The notes: generated by a model not told the origin, from the letters alone. Numbered from the stretch's first letter, positions 54,108 to 63,679 are shown. The stretch is 64,000 nucleotides of DNA from Mycolicibacterium stellerae (GCF_003719305.1 NZ_RARC01000026.1:1-64000), one strand, 5' to 3'. Made by a program: numbers and translations.

Positions 54108-55007
54108 GTGCGCGCACTAGTCGCCCTGCTGTCGGCGGCCATGCTTTTGATGACGTCGGCATGCTCGGGCGATGACGGAAGCGGCCACCCGTATGGCGTG
54201 CAGACGGCGACGGTGGGCGAATCGCTTGCCGTGCTCGGCTGGAACATGTCGCTGTCCAACCTCCGGTTCGACGGCGACTACGTCCTCTTCGACATCGACG
54301 CGTCGCCGACACAGGCCGACGCCCCGCACGCCAAGCCGTCAGACATCCGGTTCGGCCTGTACGGCGCGCTGGCACATCCGTTGGAGGCCAACGCGATCGG
54401 CGGCTGCCGCGACGTCACCAGCCTTGCGGTCCAGCCCGCGGCCGCCCCGACGCCGGACCGGCTTTCCGGCACGGTGTGCATCGGCCCGATGCGCGACCAG
54501 GCCCAGGTGCGCGGCGCCTACGTGTACTCGCCGAAGGACCGGATGGCGGGCACCACGGTCTCCTACGGCGCCGCCTACCCGGTGGGGGTGCCGCAGACCA
54601 ACGAGAACGACGCCGGCCTGTCGATCAGCACGACGAGCGTCGAAGCGTTCCGTGCCGACGGCGCACAGCTCGACGTCAGCGCCCTGGGTGACCCGACCGC
54701 GTTCAACGGCAAGGGCTATATGCTGCTCGGCCTCGAAATCACTGGCCTGGCAGCGCGATACCGCGATGAGTCGGCCACCCGTGGCGGCCCGATGATGGTG
54801 CTGGTCGCGCCGACGTTGCCCGCCCCAGGCCTGTCCCACGCGTGCGACATCTACGGTGCATCGCTTCTGGTGCTGCCAGACGCTTCGCTGGACGCCGTCG
54901 CGGTGCGGGCGTCGTTGTGCACGCAGGGTGAGATGGAGGCCGCAGCGCTCTACGCGTCGGTGTCGCTGGTCGGCACACACGCCGGATTGTGGACCACCGA
55001 TGAGTGA
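54108..55007 (+). CDS. Lipoprotein (Rv0381c-like)
   Basis: 299 residues. Short signal MRALVALLSAAMLL and lipobox MTSAC (Cys ~19), then a beta-rich exported domain with two similar halves (LSNLRFDGDYVLFDIDASP; AQLDVSALGDPTAFNGKGY) and two cysteines in each half. GTG 54108, 6 bp after the SDR stop. It overlaps the SpoU gene by 8 bp. The order ttfA - (SDR) - lipoprotein - SpoU matches Rv0383c-Rv0380c. Function unknown. Confidence 0.8.
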   Translation: MRALVALLSAAMLLMTSACSGDDGSGHPYGVQTATVGESLAVLGWNMSLSNLRFDGDYVLFDIDASPTQADAPHAKPSDIRFGLYGALAHPLEANAIGGCRDVTSLAVQPAAAPTPDRLSGTVCIGPMRDQAQVRGAYVYSPKDRMAGTTVSYGAAYPVGVPQTNENDAGLSISTTSVEAFRADGAQLDVSALGDPTAFNGKGYMLLGLEITGLAARYRDESATRGGPMMVLVAPTLPAPGLSHACDIYGASLLVLPDASLDAVAVRASLCTQGEMEAAALYASVSLVGTHAGLWTTDE

Positions 55008-55644
55008 ACTTGCGGGGCCGACCGAATGGGGTGAGAGCACCGGTGTCGGTCCGTGGCAGGGTCCGTTGCCCGACGATCCCCGATACGACGCCGCGCTGTT
55101 GCGCGACGGCGACACCCGAAACGTCGTCGACGCCTACCGGTACTGGACCAGGGAGGCGATCGTCGCCGACATCGACGGGCGCCGCCATGCTCTGCACGTG
55201 GCGATCGAGAACTTCGGCAACGACGCCAACATCGGCTCGGTGGTGCGGACCGCCAACGCATTCGCCGTCGACACCGTGCACATCGTCGGACGGCGCCGCT
55301 GGAACCGCCGCGGCGCCATGGTGACCGACCGCTACCAGCGTCTGCGCCACCACGACACGACCGCCGAACTGCTGGAGTTCGCCGCGGACGCCGGGTTGAC
55401 CGTCGTCGCGGTGGACAACGTCCCCGGCGCGCAGCGCCTCGAGGAGACCGGGTTGCCCCGCAGCTGCCTGATGGTCTTCGGGCAGGAGGGCCCCGGCATC
55501 ACCGATGACACCAAGGCAGGCGCGGACTTAACCGTGTCGATCGTGCAGTTCGGTTCCACACGTAGCGTCAACGCGGGCGTCGCCGCAGGCATCGCCATGC
55601 ACACCTGGGTCGTTCAGCACGCCGATCTCGGACTCGCCTGGTAG
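55000..55644 (+). CDS. SpoU/TrmH-family RNA 2'-O-methyltransferase
   Basis: 214 residues of the SPOUT knot fold: motif 1 ENFGNDANIGSVVRTANAF, motif 2 LMVFGQEGPGIT and motif 3 FGSTRSVNAGVAAGIAMH (the SVNAGVAAG loop is a variant of SLNVSVAAG). Methylates ribose in tRNA or rRNA using S-adenosylmethionine. ATG 55000 inside the end of the lipoprotein gene; corresponds to Rv0380c. Its last 117 bp are overlapped antisense by the MFS gene. Confidence 0.88.
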   Translation: MSELAGPTEWGESTGVGPWQGPLPDDPRYDAALLRDGDTRNVVDAYRYWTREAIVADIDGRRHALHVAIENFGNDANIGSVVRTANAFAVDTVHIVGRRRWNRRGAMVTDRYQRLRHHDTTAELLEFAADAGLTVVAVDNVPGAQRLEETGLPRSCLMVFGQEGPGITDDTKAGADLTVSIVQFGSTRSVNAGVAAGIAMHTWVVQHADLGLAW

Positions 55645-57114
55645 CCGGGCGCGCAACAGGATCCATACCGCCGCCGCGGAGATCAGCATCAGTGCGGAGC
55701 CGACACCGGAGGCGATCGCCAGGCCGCTGGTGAACGCCTCCTTGGCGGCGGTCAGCAGCGCTTCGCTCTGGGCGGGGGGCAGCGCCTCCGCGGCGTGCAG
55801 TGCCGCCGACAGTGAGTCGCGGGCATGCGATTCGACGGCGGGCGGGATGCCTGCCGGAACCGCGAATCCACGGTAGACGCTGGTGACGATGGAACCGAGG
55901 GTCGCGATGCCGAGCGCCATGCCGAGTTCGTACGCGGTCTCCGAGACGGCGGCCGCCGCGCCCGCGCGCTCCTTCGGAACGCTGGCCAGGATGACATCGC
56001 TGGCCACCGTGAACGCCAGACCGAGCCCGACGCCGACGAGGAACAGCGCGATGCCCAGCGGCGGGTACGGCGTCGACGGCGTGAGGAACGCCAGCGACGC
56101 CATCGCGACGCCGACGAGGGCCAGGCCCGCGGTGAGCACGGCCCGTGACGACCAGTAGCGCACGGCGACGCCTGCGAGCACGCCGAACACCGTCGCGGTT
56201 ACGGCGGCGGGCAGTTCGGCGAGGCCCGCCTTCAGCGGCCCGAATCCGTGCACCAGTTGGAAGAACTGCGAAAGGAAGAACACCAGGCCCGAGAGGCCGA
56301 GCACCGAAAGCAGGTTCGCGGTGACGACGCCGGAGAACGCGCGGTTGCCAAACAACCGGACGTCGATCAGCGGTGCGGGCAGCCGCAGCTGTCTGCGGAC
56401 GAACAGGATCAGCGCGGCGGCACCGACCGCGCCCGCGGCGACCACGTCGGGCCGAATGCCCAGCGCTGCGCCTTCCTTGATCGCGTAGACGACGCCGAGC
56501 ATGCCGATCATCGACAGCGCGACACTGGCCAGGTCCCACGGTCCTGGCTTCGGGTTGCGGTGCTCGGGCAGCAGGATGACGCCGCCGACCAGGAGCACCA
56601 CCATCACCGGGACGTTGATCAGGAACACCGAGCCCCACCAGAAGTGTTCGAGCAGGATCCCGCCGACCACGGGGCCTAGGGCGGCGCCCGCCGAGAAGGC
56701 AGAGGCCCAGATGCCAACGGCGACACTGCGTTCCCGTGCATCGGGGAAGATTCCGCGGATCAGCGCGAGGGTGGCCGGCGCCAGTGTCGCGCCCGCCACG
56801 CCGAGCAGCGCGCGCGACGCGATCAGCATCTCGGCGCTGGTCGAGTACGCGGCGAGCACCGAGATCAGCGCGAAAGCCGTTGCACCACAGAGCAGTAGCT
56901 TCTTGTGACCGATTCGGTCACCGAGGCTGCCCATGCTGATCAACAGGGCGGCGAGCACGAACGAGTAGATGTCGCCGATCCACAGGATCTGGGTAAAGCT
57001 GGCGCCAAGGTCCTCCCCGATGAACGGGGTGGCAAGGGCCAGCACGGTGCCGTCGACTCCGATCAGGAGGACGGCCAAGGTAAGGACGCCGAGGGCGAAC
57101 CAGCGGCGGGTCAT
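55528..57114 (-). CDS. MFS drug exporter, 14-span DHA2/EmrB type
   Basis: 528 residues: about 14 spans, motif A in GSLGDRIGHKKLLLCG, the antiporter motif C GAALGPVVGGILLEHFWW, and a long second half with GVGLGLAFTVASDVILASVPKERAGAA. Proton-driven export of drugs or lipids. ATG 57114 overlaps the TetR stop as ATGA, so the regulator and transporter form an operon. The last ~39 codons extend into the convergent SpoU gene; the end of the protein (LPGESEIGVLNDPGVHG onward) looks non-conserved. Confidence 0.9.
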   Translation of the reverse strand: MTRRWFALGVLTLAVLLIGVDGTVLALATPFIGEDLGASFTQILWIGDIYSFVLAALLISMGSLGDRIGHKKLLLCGATAFALISVLAAYSTSAEMLIASRALLGVAGATLAPATLALIRGIFPDARERSVAVGIWASAFSAGAALGPVVGGILLEHFWWGSVFLINVPVMVVLLVGGVILLPEHRNPKPGPWDLASVALSMIGMLGVVYAIKEGAALGIRPDVVAAGAVGAAALILFVRRQLRLPAPLIDVRLFGNRAFSGVVTANLLSVLGLSGLVFFLSQFFQLVHGFGPLKAGLAELPAAVTATVFGVLAGVAVRYWSSRAVLTAGLALVGVAMASLAFLTPSTPYPPLGIALFLVGVGLGLAFTVASDVILASVPKERAGAAAAVSETAYELGMALGIATLGSIVTSVYRGFAVPAGIPPAVESHARDSLSAALHAAEALPPAQSEALLTAAKEAFTSGLAIASGVGSALMLISAAAVWILLRARLPGESEIGVLNDPGVHGDACGDARVDATCGTELHDRHG

Positions 57115-57653
57115 GAGGTGCTCACTCCATGCAGTAGTAGTTCGGTGATGATGCGTTCGAAATCCCGGCCCGCGACGCGGCCGACCTGGATGGACCAGCC
57201 CGCGCCTGCGACGAGGCTGTAGAGCGCCTCGGTGAGCCAGGTCGCGGTGAGGTCGGGCCGAAACTCGCCCGCGCGCTGCCCGCGGGTGAACAGCACGGTG
57301 ATCTCGGCGTCGATGGCCGCCCAGCCGTGCATCGACTGGTCGATGTCGATCTCCTGACTCTGGCTGTAGAGCAGGGCCAGGTAGGGCGACACCCGCTGAA
57401 AGGCCGTGATCAGCCTGCGCAGCGCGTCGGTGGCCGAATCCTCGTCCAGACGCGCGGTTTTCAGTGCCTTCCACATCTCGTCGATCGCGAGTTCGTCAAG
57501 CGCCTGCATCAGCGCGGGCTTGCCCGAGAAGTGGCGGTGCAGGGTGGCGCGGCTCACCCCGACCGCGGTCGCGATCTCGTCCTGGGTCGCGTTGGGTCTG
57601 CGGCCGAGGAAGTCGGCGGCGGCACGGAGCAAGCCGTCGCGGTCGAGAGGCAT
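57111..57653 (-). CDS. TetR/AcrR family regulator of the MFS exporter
   Basis: 180 residues: helix-turn-helix TQDEIATAVGVSRATLHRHFSG (quoted in full family style, ~22-43), then a TetR C-terminal domain. ATG 57653 is used; ATG 57671 would add six residues. Neither has a ribosome site, so the mRNA may be leaderless. Three TGAGAC half-sites surround the start. Operon with the exporter, which it presumably represses. Confidence 0.87.
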   Translation of the reverse strand: MPLDRDGLLRAAADFLGRRPNATQDEIATAVGVSRATLHRHFSGKPALMQALDELAIDEMWKALKTARLDEDSATDALRRLITAFQRVSPYLALLYSQSQEIDIDQSMHGWAAIDAEITVLFTRGQRAGEFRPDLTATWLTEALYSLVAGAGWSIQVGRVAGRDFERIITELLLHGVSTS

Positions 57654-57690
57654 GAGACAATGATAGCTCATGTGAGACAAAAACGTCTCA
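57653..57690. promoter_or_regulatory. TetR operator: TGAGAC-N6-GTCTCA plus a third half-site
   Basis: Perfect inverted repeat TGAGAC (57673-57678) - 6 bp - GTCTCA (57685-57690), and a further TGAGAC at 57653-57658 in direct repeat 20 bp away, overlapping the TetR start codon. Fits autoregulation of the TetR-MFS operon. Confidence 0.72.
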
Positions 57691-57746
57691 TAGCGTTTGT
57701 CCGGGCACACTCCTCTGCCGGGGGCAATTAGGGCAGGATCAACGGC

Positions 57747-58889
57747 ATGGATCAGGTATGGGCGAACCGGGCGGCGAGCGCCGAGGCGGCGGTGGCAAAG
57801 CGCCATCTGAAACGGCTCTGGGCGCTGCCTGGCACCCAGCTTGGGATGGTGGGATATCCCCCGACGCGCAACGACCTGCTCTTCCGCACCTGGCACTACT
57901 GGTGGCAGGCTCATCTGCTGGACAACCTCGTCGACGCGCAGCTACGCGACCCGCAACCCGACCGCGAGAAGAAGATCAAACGCCAGATCCGGTCACATCG
58001 ACTGCGTAACAACGGGTCCTGGGTTAACAGTTATTACGACGACATGGCGTGGCTGGCGCTGGCCCTGGAGCGGGCGGGCAGGCTCGCCGGTGTTGAGAAG
58101 GCAGGCGCCCTGAAGAAGCTCTGCGACCAGTTCGTCAACGCGTGGGTGCCCGAGGATGGCGGCGGCATCCCGTGGCGCAAGCAGGACCAGTTCTTCAACG
58201 CCCCGGCCAACGGGCCTGCGGGCATCTTCCTTGCCCGCTACGACGACCGGCTGCGCCGTGCCCAGCAGATGGCGGACTGGATCGACGAGACCCTGATCGA
58301 CCCGGAGACCCATCTGGTGTTCGACGGCATCAAGGCCGGCTCGATGGTGCGCGCGCAGTACACCTACTGCCAGGGCGTGGTGCTCGGGTTGGAGACCGAG
58401 CTCGCCGCGCGGACCAAGGACGCCGAGCACGCCCAGCGTGTGCACCGGCTCGTCGCAGCGATCGACAAGGAGAGGGCCCCCGACGGGGTGATCGCCGGAG
58501 CGGGCGGCGGCGACGGCGGGCTGTTCAACGGGATCACCGCCCGCTATCTGGCGTTGGTCGTCACCACGCTGCCCAACAATTCACCAGATGACACCGCCGC
58601 GATAGCGGCCGCCCAGAACATCGTGATCTCTTCCGCGCAGTCGGCATGGGACTACCGCCAGACCCTTGACGGTCTGCCGCTGTTCGGACCGTTCTGGGAC
58701 CGAAACGCCGAGCTGCCCGCGGCGGGTGGGCAGGAGGCCCAGTTCGTCGAGGGTGCCGTCAACTCGTCGTCGATTCCCGAACGCGACCTGTCGGTGCAGC
58801 TGTCGGGTTGGATGCTGATGGAGGCGGCGCACGCCATCACCGCGGGCGCAGGGAGCGCACAGGGCGAAGAGGAGGGCACGACAGAATGA
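57747..58889 (+). CDS. Glycoside hydrolase family 76 protein
   Basis: 380 residues of the (alpha/alpha)6 barrel GH76: RTWHYWWQAHLLDNLVDAQ, the catalytic Asp pair in NSYYDDMAWLALAL, GGGIPWRKQDQFFNAPANGP and AGGGDGGLFNGITARYLAL. The family hydrolyses alpha-1,6-mannans, and mycobacteria carry cytosolic members (Rv0365c type). No signal peptide is visible. ATG 57747; overlaps the next gene (ATGA). Confidence 0.88.
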   Translation: MDQVWANRAASAEAAVAKRHLKRLWALPGTQLGMVGYPPTRNDLLFRTWHYWWQAHLLDNLVDAQLRDPQPDREKKIKRQIRSHRLRNNGSWVNSYYDDMAWLALALERAGRLAGVEKAGALKKLCDQFVNAWVPEDGGGIPWRKQDQFFNAPANGPAGIFLARYDDRLRRAQQMADWIDETLIDPETHLVFDGIKAGSMVRAQYTYCQGVVLGLETELAARTKDAEHAQRVHRLVAAIDKERAPDGVIAGAGGGDGGLFNGITARYLALVVTTLPNNSPDDTAAIAAAQNIVISSAQSAWDYRQTLDGLPLFGPFWDRNAELPAAGGQEAQFVEGAVNSSSIPERDLSVQLSGWMLMEAAHAITAGAGSAQGEEEGTTE

Positions 58890-60826
58890 CCGAACCCGGC
58901 GGCTGGACACCGGACGAACAGACCATCGAGCACGCCAACGTCACCCGCTTCATGGCATGGCTGGCCGAAACCGGTCGCGGCGACTTCGATGATTATCACC
59001 AGCTGTTGGCGAAGTCGCTTGACGACATCGAATGGTTCTGGGACGCGGTGTGGCAGTTCTTCGACATCCGTGCGACAACACCCGCCGACACCGTGCTCGT
59101 CGATCGGGGAATGCCTGGGGCGCAATGGTTTCCAGGAGCGACGCTGAACTACGCGACCGAGGTGTTCCGGCATGGGACCGACGAGTACCCGGCCCTTGTG
59201 GCGGCGGGCGAGGACGGCTCAACGGACTGGTCATGGACGCGGTTGCGCCGGGAGACCGCCGCGTTCGCCAACTACCTGCGCGGGCTCGGTGTCAAGCCGG
59301 GGGACCGGGTCGTCGGATACCTGCCGAACATCGGCGAAGCGGTGGCGGCGTTCCTCGGGGCGGCAAGCGTCGGCGCGACGTGGGCGGTGTGCAACCAGGA
59401 CCTCGCTGTCGACGGTGTGGTCGCACGGCTGGGCCAGCTCGAGCCTGCGGTGCTGGTGGCCAGCGACGGCTCGGTCTACGCGGGAAAGCGTCATGACCGC
59501 GACAAGGAAATCGCCGAGATCCGGTCCAAGCTGCCGACATTGAAGGCGACGGTGTTGGTGCCCAGGCTGGGTAGCGAGCGGCCAGACGATGTCACGCCGT
59601 GGTCTAAGGTCCTCGAACTCGACGCCCCGCTGGAGATCACCCCGGTGCCGTTCGGCCACCCGCTGTGGGTGCTGTTCTCCTCCGGCACCACCGGCACGCC
59701 GAAGGGCATCGTGCACGGGCACGGCGGCGTGGTGCTCGAGCACCTCAAGTATCTGAGCCTGCAGGCCGACCTCAAACCCGGCGAGCGCTTCTGCTGGTAC
59801 TCGACCACCAGCTGGATGATGTGGAACCTTCTGGTCTCCGGGCTGCTGGTCGGTGCGACGGTGGTGCTCTACGACGGCAGCCCGACCTATCCGCAGACCG
59901 ACAGCATGTGGAAGGTCGTCGCCGACCACGACGTCGCCCTGTTCGGTGCGGGCGCAGGCTATTTCCTCGGCTGCGCCAAGGAGGAGTGCCACCCCGGTAA
60001 GGATTATCAGCTCGACGCGTTGCGCGGCGTCGGCTCAACGGGATCACCTTTGCCCGCAGCCGGATTCCGCTGGATCCAGGAGGGCGTCGGTCGCCCGGTG
60101 CCCGTCATGTCGATGAGCGGCGGAACCGACGTGGTGACCGCGTTCATCGGCGGATGTCCAACCGTGCCGATCGTCGCAGGCGAGTTGAACGTCATCTGCC
60201 TCGGTGTCGACGTCCAGGCGTGGACGGAGTCCGATACTCCGGTGGTGGGTGAGCCGGGCGAGCTGGTGATCGCCCAGCCGATGCCGTCGATGCCGGTGTT
60301 CTTCTGGAACGACGCCGACGGCAGCCGCTATCGCAAGGCCTACTTCGACAAGTATCCCGGCGTCTGGTGCCACGGTGACTGGATCACCATCACCGACCGC
60401 GGATCGGTTGTGGTGCATGGCCGTTCGGATGCCACCCTGAACCGTCAGGGCGTCCGGATGGGCAGCGCCGAGATCTACAACGCTGTCGAATCGCTCGCCG
60501 AGATCCAGGACTGTCTTGTGGTCGGCGTCGAACAGGACGACGGCGGCTACTGGATGCCGTTGTTCGTGCACCTCGCCGGTGACGCCGAACTGGACGACGA
60601 GTTGCGCAACAAGATCACCGTCGCCATCCGGAAGGGCGCATCACCGCGGCACGTCCCCGACGACATCCTCGGCGTGCCCGGCATTCCGCGCACCATGACC
60701 GGTAAGCGGCTGGAGATTCCGATCAAACGAATCCTGCTGGGCGCCAAGCCTGCCGACGTTGTGACATCGAGCGCCGTCGACAAACCAGACCTGCTCGCCG
60801 TCTTCGTGGAGCACGCCCGGGCGTGA
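58886..60826 (+). CDS. Acetoacetate-CoA ligase
   Basis: 646 residues of the acyl-CoA synthetase family: the N-terminal RFMAWLAETGRGDFDDYHQL, WFPGATLNYATEVF, AMP-binding LFSSGTTGTPKGIVHGHGG, STTSWMMWNLLVSGL, MSGGTDVVTAFIGG, and the C-terminal GVPRTMTGKRLEIPIK-like segment (GIPRTMTGKRLEIP). It makes acetoacetyl-CoA from acetoacetate, CoA and ATP, feeding ketone-body or lipid metabolism. ATG 58886 overlaps the GH76 stop, and its own stop overlaps nhaA. Confidence 0.92.
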   Translation: MTEPGGWTPDEQTIEHANVTRFMAWLAETGRGDFDDYHQLLAKSLDDIEWFWDAVWQFFDIRATTPADTVLVDRGMPGAQWFPGATLNYATEVFRHGTDEYPALVAAGEDGSTDWSWTRLRRETAAFANYLRGLGVKPGDRVVGYLPNIGEAVAAFLGAASVGATWAVCNQDLAVDGVVARLGQLEPAVLVASDGSVYAGKRHDRDKEIAEIRSKLPTLKATVLVPRLGSERPDDVTPWSKVLELDAPLEITPVPFGHPLWVLFSSGTTGTPKGIVHGHGGVVLEHLKYLSLQADLKPGERFCWYSTTSWMMWNLLVSGLLVGATVVLYDGSPTYPQTDSMWKVVADHDVALFGAGAGYFLGCAKEECHPGKDYQLDALRGVGSTGSPLPAAGFRWIQEGVGRPVPVMSMSGGTDVVTAFIGGCPTVPIVAGELNVICLGVDVQAWTESDTPVVGEPGELVIAQPMPSMPVFFWNDADGSRYRKAYFDKYPGVWCHGDWITITDRGSVVVHGRSDATLNRQGVRMGSAEIYNAVESLAEIQDCLVVGVEQDDGGYWMPLFVHLAGDAELDDELRNKITVAIRKGASPRHVPDDILGVPGIPRTMTGKRLEIPIKRILLGAKPADVVTSSAVDKPDLLAVFVEHARA

Positions 60827-62697
60827 GCGTCGACGCGGGAGACTCGAGCGGCGGCGGCTTCCCGCGCATTGTTCGGATGCTGCCCAATCACTTCAGCCGC
60901 GGCCCGAAGGTCAAGACCTCAACCGAGAACAGCGCCGCAGGGCTACTCCTGCTGGCCACGGTCGCCGCAATCCTGTGGGCGAATTCGCCGTGGTCACAGA
61001 CCTATTGGGCGTTGCTGGATACCCATGTCGGGTTCAGCTTCGGCGATATGCACTTCGAGATGACGGTCAAGCACCTCATCAACGACGGACTGATGACGTT
61101 CTTCTTCTTCGTCGTCGGCCTCGAGGTGATGGCCGAGTTCACCATCGGCCAGCTGACCGACCGCGCGCGGGCGGCGGTCCCGGTGCTAGCGGCGGTCGCG
61201 GGTCTGGCCGTACCTGCGCTGATCTTCCTGATGATCAATTCGTCGGGTGACAATGCGAACGCATGGGGCGTGGTGATCTCCACCGACACCGCGTTCCTGA
61301 TCGGCGCGCTGGCCATCATCAACCCGAAATTCCCTGCGCGGCTGCGGCTTTTCCTGCTGACACTGGCCGTGGTCGACGACATCGGCGCGCTGACGGTGAT
61401 CGCGCTGTTCTACTCCGATGACATCAGGATCGGGCCGCTGCTGGTTGCGGTGCTCCTGATCGTTGCCATCGCGCTGGTGCGTTACCTTCCCGGCGGCCGC
61501 GGGCCCGCCTACGCGGTGATCGGCTTCGCGCTGTGGGTGGCGTTGTACGCAGGCGGCGTACACCCGACCCTGGCCGGAGTCGCGATCGCGCTGCTGATTC
61601 CGGTGTTCACACCGGAGCGCGGGCGGGTCGAGGAGACCGTCGACCTGATTCGTGCGTTCCGTCAATCGCCGAACTCCGACTATGCGCGCGCGGCGAGTCG
61701 CGGCCTGCGGGACTCGATTTCGATCAACGAGCGGTTGCAGACCCAGTTCGGCCCCTACGTGTCGTTCCTCGTCCTACCGCTGTTCGCATTGGTCAACGCA
61801 GGCGTCCGGTTGACCGCGGAGACGATGTCGGCGGCGATGCGGTCACCGCTGACGTGGGGCATCGTCGCAGGCCTTGTGCTCGGCAAGCTGATCGGCATCA
61901 CCGGCGCGACGTGGCTGGTTGCCAAGCTCCGCTGGGGCCAACTCGCGCCTGGCCTGACATTGCGCCGGATCGCCGGCGGGGCGGCGCTGTCCGGAATCGG
62001 TTTCACCATCTCCCTTTTCATCATCGACATCGCGATCGGTGATCCGTTGCGTCAGGACGAGGCAAGGGTCGGCGTGCTGCTTGCGTCGCTGCTGGCGTTC
62101 CTGCTCGGCTGGGCCATCTTCGCGATCACCGACTGGATCAGCCCGCCCGAGCCGGTTGGCATGAAGCTGGTTCGGCCCGTCGATCCCGAGCGGGACCATA
62201 TCCGCGGTAATCCCGACGCGCCGCTGACCCTAGTCGAGTACGGTGATTTCGAGTGCCCGTTCTGCAGCCGTGCCACCGGATCGATAGACCAGGTGCGTGA
62301 GCACTTCGGCGACGAACTGCGTTACGTGTGGCGACACCTACCGCTTGAACGTGTGCACCCGCGTGCGTTCGATGCGGCAAGGGCCAGTGAGGCGGCCGCG
62401 CTGCAGGGCAAGTTCTGGGAGATGGCGCGCACGCTGTTCGAGCACTCCGAGGACCTCGAGTGGTCGGATATCTACCGCTACGCCGTTACCGCGGGCTGTG
62501 ACATCGAACGGTTCGACAAGGACGTCCGCGCCCATGCGTCGAAAGTGGTGCTCCGCGTGCAGGACGACGCGCAGGACGCCGAGGTGATGGACCTCAACTC
62601 GACGCCGACGTTCTTCGTCAACGGCAGGCGCCACAAGGGCCCGTGGGACGCCGCCAGCCTGATACGTGCCCTGCAGCAGAGCCGAGGTGGCGACTAA
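60823..62697 (+). CDS. nhaA: NhaA Na+/H+ antiporter fused to a DsbA-like thioredoxin domain
   Basis: 624 residues. The N-terminal ~420 are NhaA with its paired acidic residues in the VVDDIGALTVIALFY segment, STDTAFLIGAL, and GLVLGKLIGITGATWLV. A linker follows, then a ~180-residue DsbA/thioredoxin-like domain: VEYGDFECPFCSRATGSID (CPFC), HLPLERVHPRAFDAAR and a cis-Pro STPTFFVNGRRH. Such fusions occur in actinobacteria. GTG 60823 overlaps the ligase stop (GTGA). Ion/pH homeostasis, with possible redox control by the attached domain (inference). Confidence 0.9.
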   Translation: MSVDAGDSSGGGFPRIVRMLPNHFSRGPKVKTSTENSAAGLLLLATVAAILWANSPWSQTYWALLDTHVGFSFGDMHFEMTVKHLINDGLMTFFFFVVGLEVMAEFTIGQLTDRARAAVPVLAAVAGLAVPALIFLMINSSGDNANAWGVVISTDTAFLIGALAIINPKFPARLRLFLLTLAVVDDIGALTVIALFYSDDIRIGPLLVAVLLIVAIALVRYLPGGRGPAYAVIGFALWVALYAGGVHPTLAGVAIALLIPVFTPERGRVEETVDLIRAFRQSPNSDYARAASRGLRDSISINERLQTQFGPYVSFLVLPLFALVNAGVRLTAETMSAAMRSPLTWGIVAGLVLGKLIGITGATWLVAKLRWGQLAPGLTLRRIAGGAALSGIGFTISLFIIDIAIGDPLRQDEARVGVLLASLLAFLLGWAIFAITDWISPPEPVGMKLVRPVDPERDHIRGNPDAPLTLVEYGDFECPFCSRATGSIDQVREHFGDELRYVWRHLPLERVHPRAFDAARASEAAALQGKFWEMARTLFEHSEDLEWSDIYRYAVTAGCDIERFDKDVRAHASKVVLRVQDDAQDAEVMDLNSTPTFFVNGRRHKGPWDAASLIRALQQSRGGD

Positions 62698-63656
62698 CTC
62701 CACAGTGTCACATGCACTTTGGGGCGAAAGCGGGTAACCCCGACTCCGGTGCCGCGCAGCATCGCCTGGGTGCAGCGCGGTGTGGTGATGAAGCGCAGCA
62801 ACTCCGATACGGCGGGTTGGCGGGCGGACGGCGCCAGCGACATCGCACTCCACTCGCCCGGCACCTGCAGGCCCTGGCCCTTGACCTGTACCACCCGGCC
62901 TGCCGAAAGATCCTTGCCGACCGAGAAGCCGATCGCCAGGGTGAGGCCGCCGACGCGCTGCACCTCGTCGAGTGCGGCCGCGTCACTCTGGAAGATCCGT
63001 TGTTTCGACTCGGGAATCGCCAGATTGCGCAGTATGCCTGCGATCTCACCGTCGGCGTTTCCCGCGGACGGCCCGAGCAACCATGGCTGCTCGCGCAGCA
63101 GCGCGGTCGTCGGCAGGCGGGTCGCGACCGGGCTGGACGGCGCCGCGATGGTCAGGATCTGGTACTTGAGGAACGGCCGCACGACGATCGATCCGTCAGA
63201 CGGGCCGTCGTCGGCGCCAGGGCCGAGTGCGATGTCGACGGCGCGCGAACTGATCAGGTCGCGGAATCGGCCTGTGGGATGAACGGACAGTTCGACAGAC
63301 AGGTCGTTCGCTCGGGATGAGAACAGCTCGATCAGCCCTGGCGCGGCATGTTCTGCGAACGCGGTGGACGCCGCGATGCGCAGGAGCCGCCTGCCGTGTG
63401 CCGCCTCGGTCACCTCGATGGCCGTCTGCTGCTGAAGGCCGAGGATTTCCACCGCCCTGCTTGCCAGCCGCAGGCCGCCCGGCGTGAACGCTAGCCCGGC
63501 GGCAGTCTTGGCGAACAACGGGTCGTCGAGTTCCTTGCGCAGTTGCGCAACGTGCATCGAGATCCCGGCGTCCGACATGCCGAGTTCGGCCGCCGCTGCG
63601 TGCACAGAGCCAAGCCGCACGACGGCTGAAAAGGCCCGAAGCTGAGCGGGTGTCAC
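62694..63656 (-). CDS. LysR family transcriptional regulator (Rv0377-like)
   Basis: 320 residues: N-terminal winged helix-turn-helix AQLRAFSAVVRLGSVHAAAAELGMSDAGIS (LGSVHAAAAELGMSDAGIS), the linker helix, and a type-2 periplasmic-like effector domain (RLLRIAASTAFAEHAAPGLI, AVDIALGPGADD). GTG 63656, divergent from xdhC with 23 bp between the starts. In M. tuberculosis the corresponding LysR lies beside xdhC and the CO-dehydrogenase-type genes, which it may control. Convergent overlap of 4 bp with nhaA. Confidence 0.88.
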   Translation of the reverse strand: MTPAQLRAFSAVVRLGSVHAAAAELGMSDAGISMHVAQLRKELDDPLFAKTAAGLAFTPGGLRLASRAVEILGLQQQTAIEVTEAAHGRRLLRIAASTAFAEHAAPGLIELFSSRANDLSVELSVHPTGRFRDLISSRAVDIALGPGADDGPSDGSIVVRPFLKYQILTIAAPSSPVATRLPTTALLREQPWLLGPSAGNADGEIAGILRNLAIPESKQRIFQSDAAALDEVQRVGGLTLAIGFSVGKDLSAGRVVQVKGQGLQVPGEWSAMSLAPSARQPAVSELLRFITTPRCTQAMLRGTGVGVTRFRPKVHVTLWS

Positions 63657-63679
63657 GAATTGAGCCTACGTTGGGTTGC

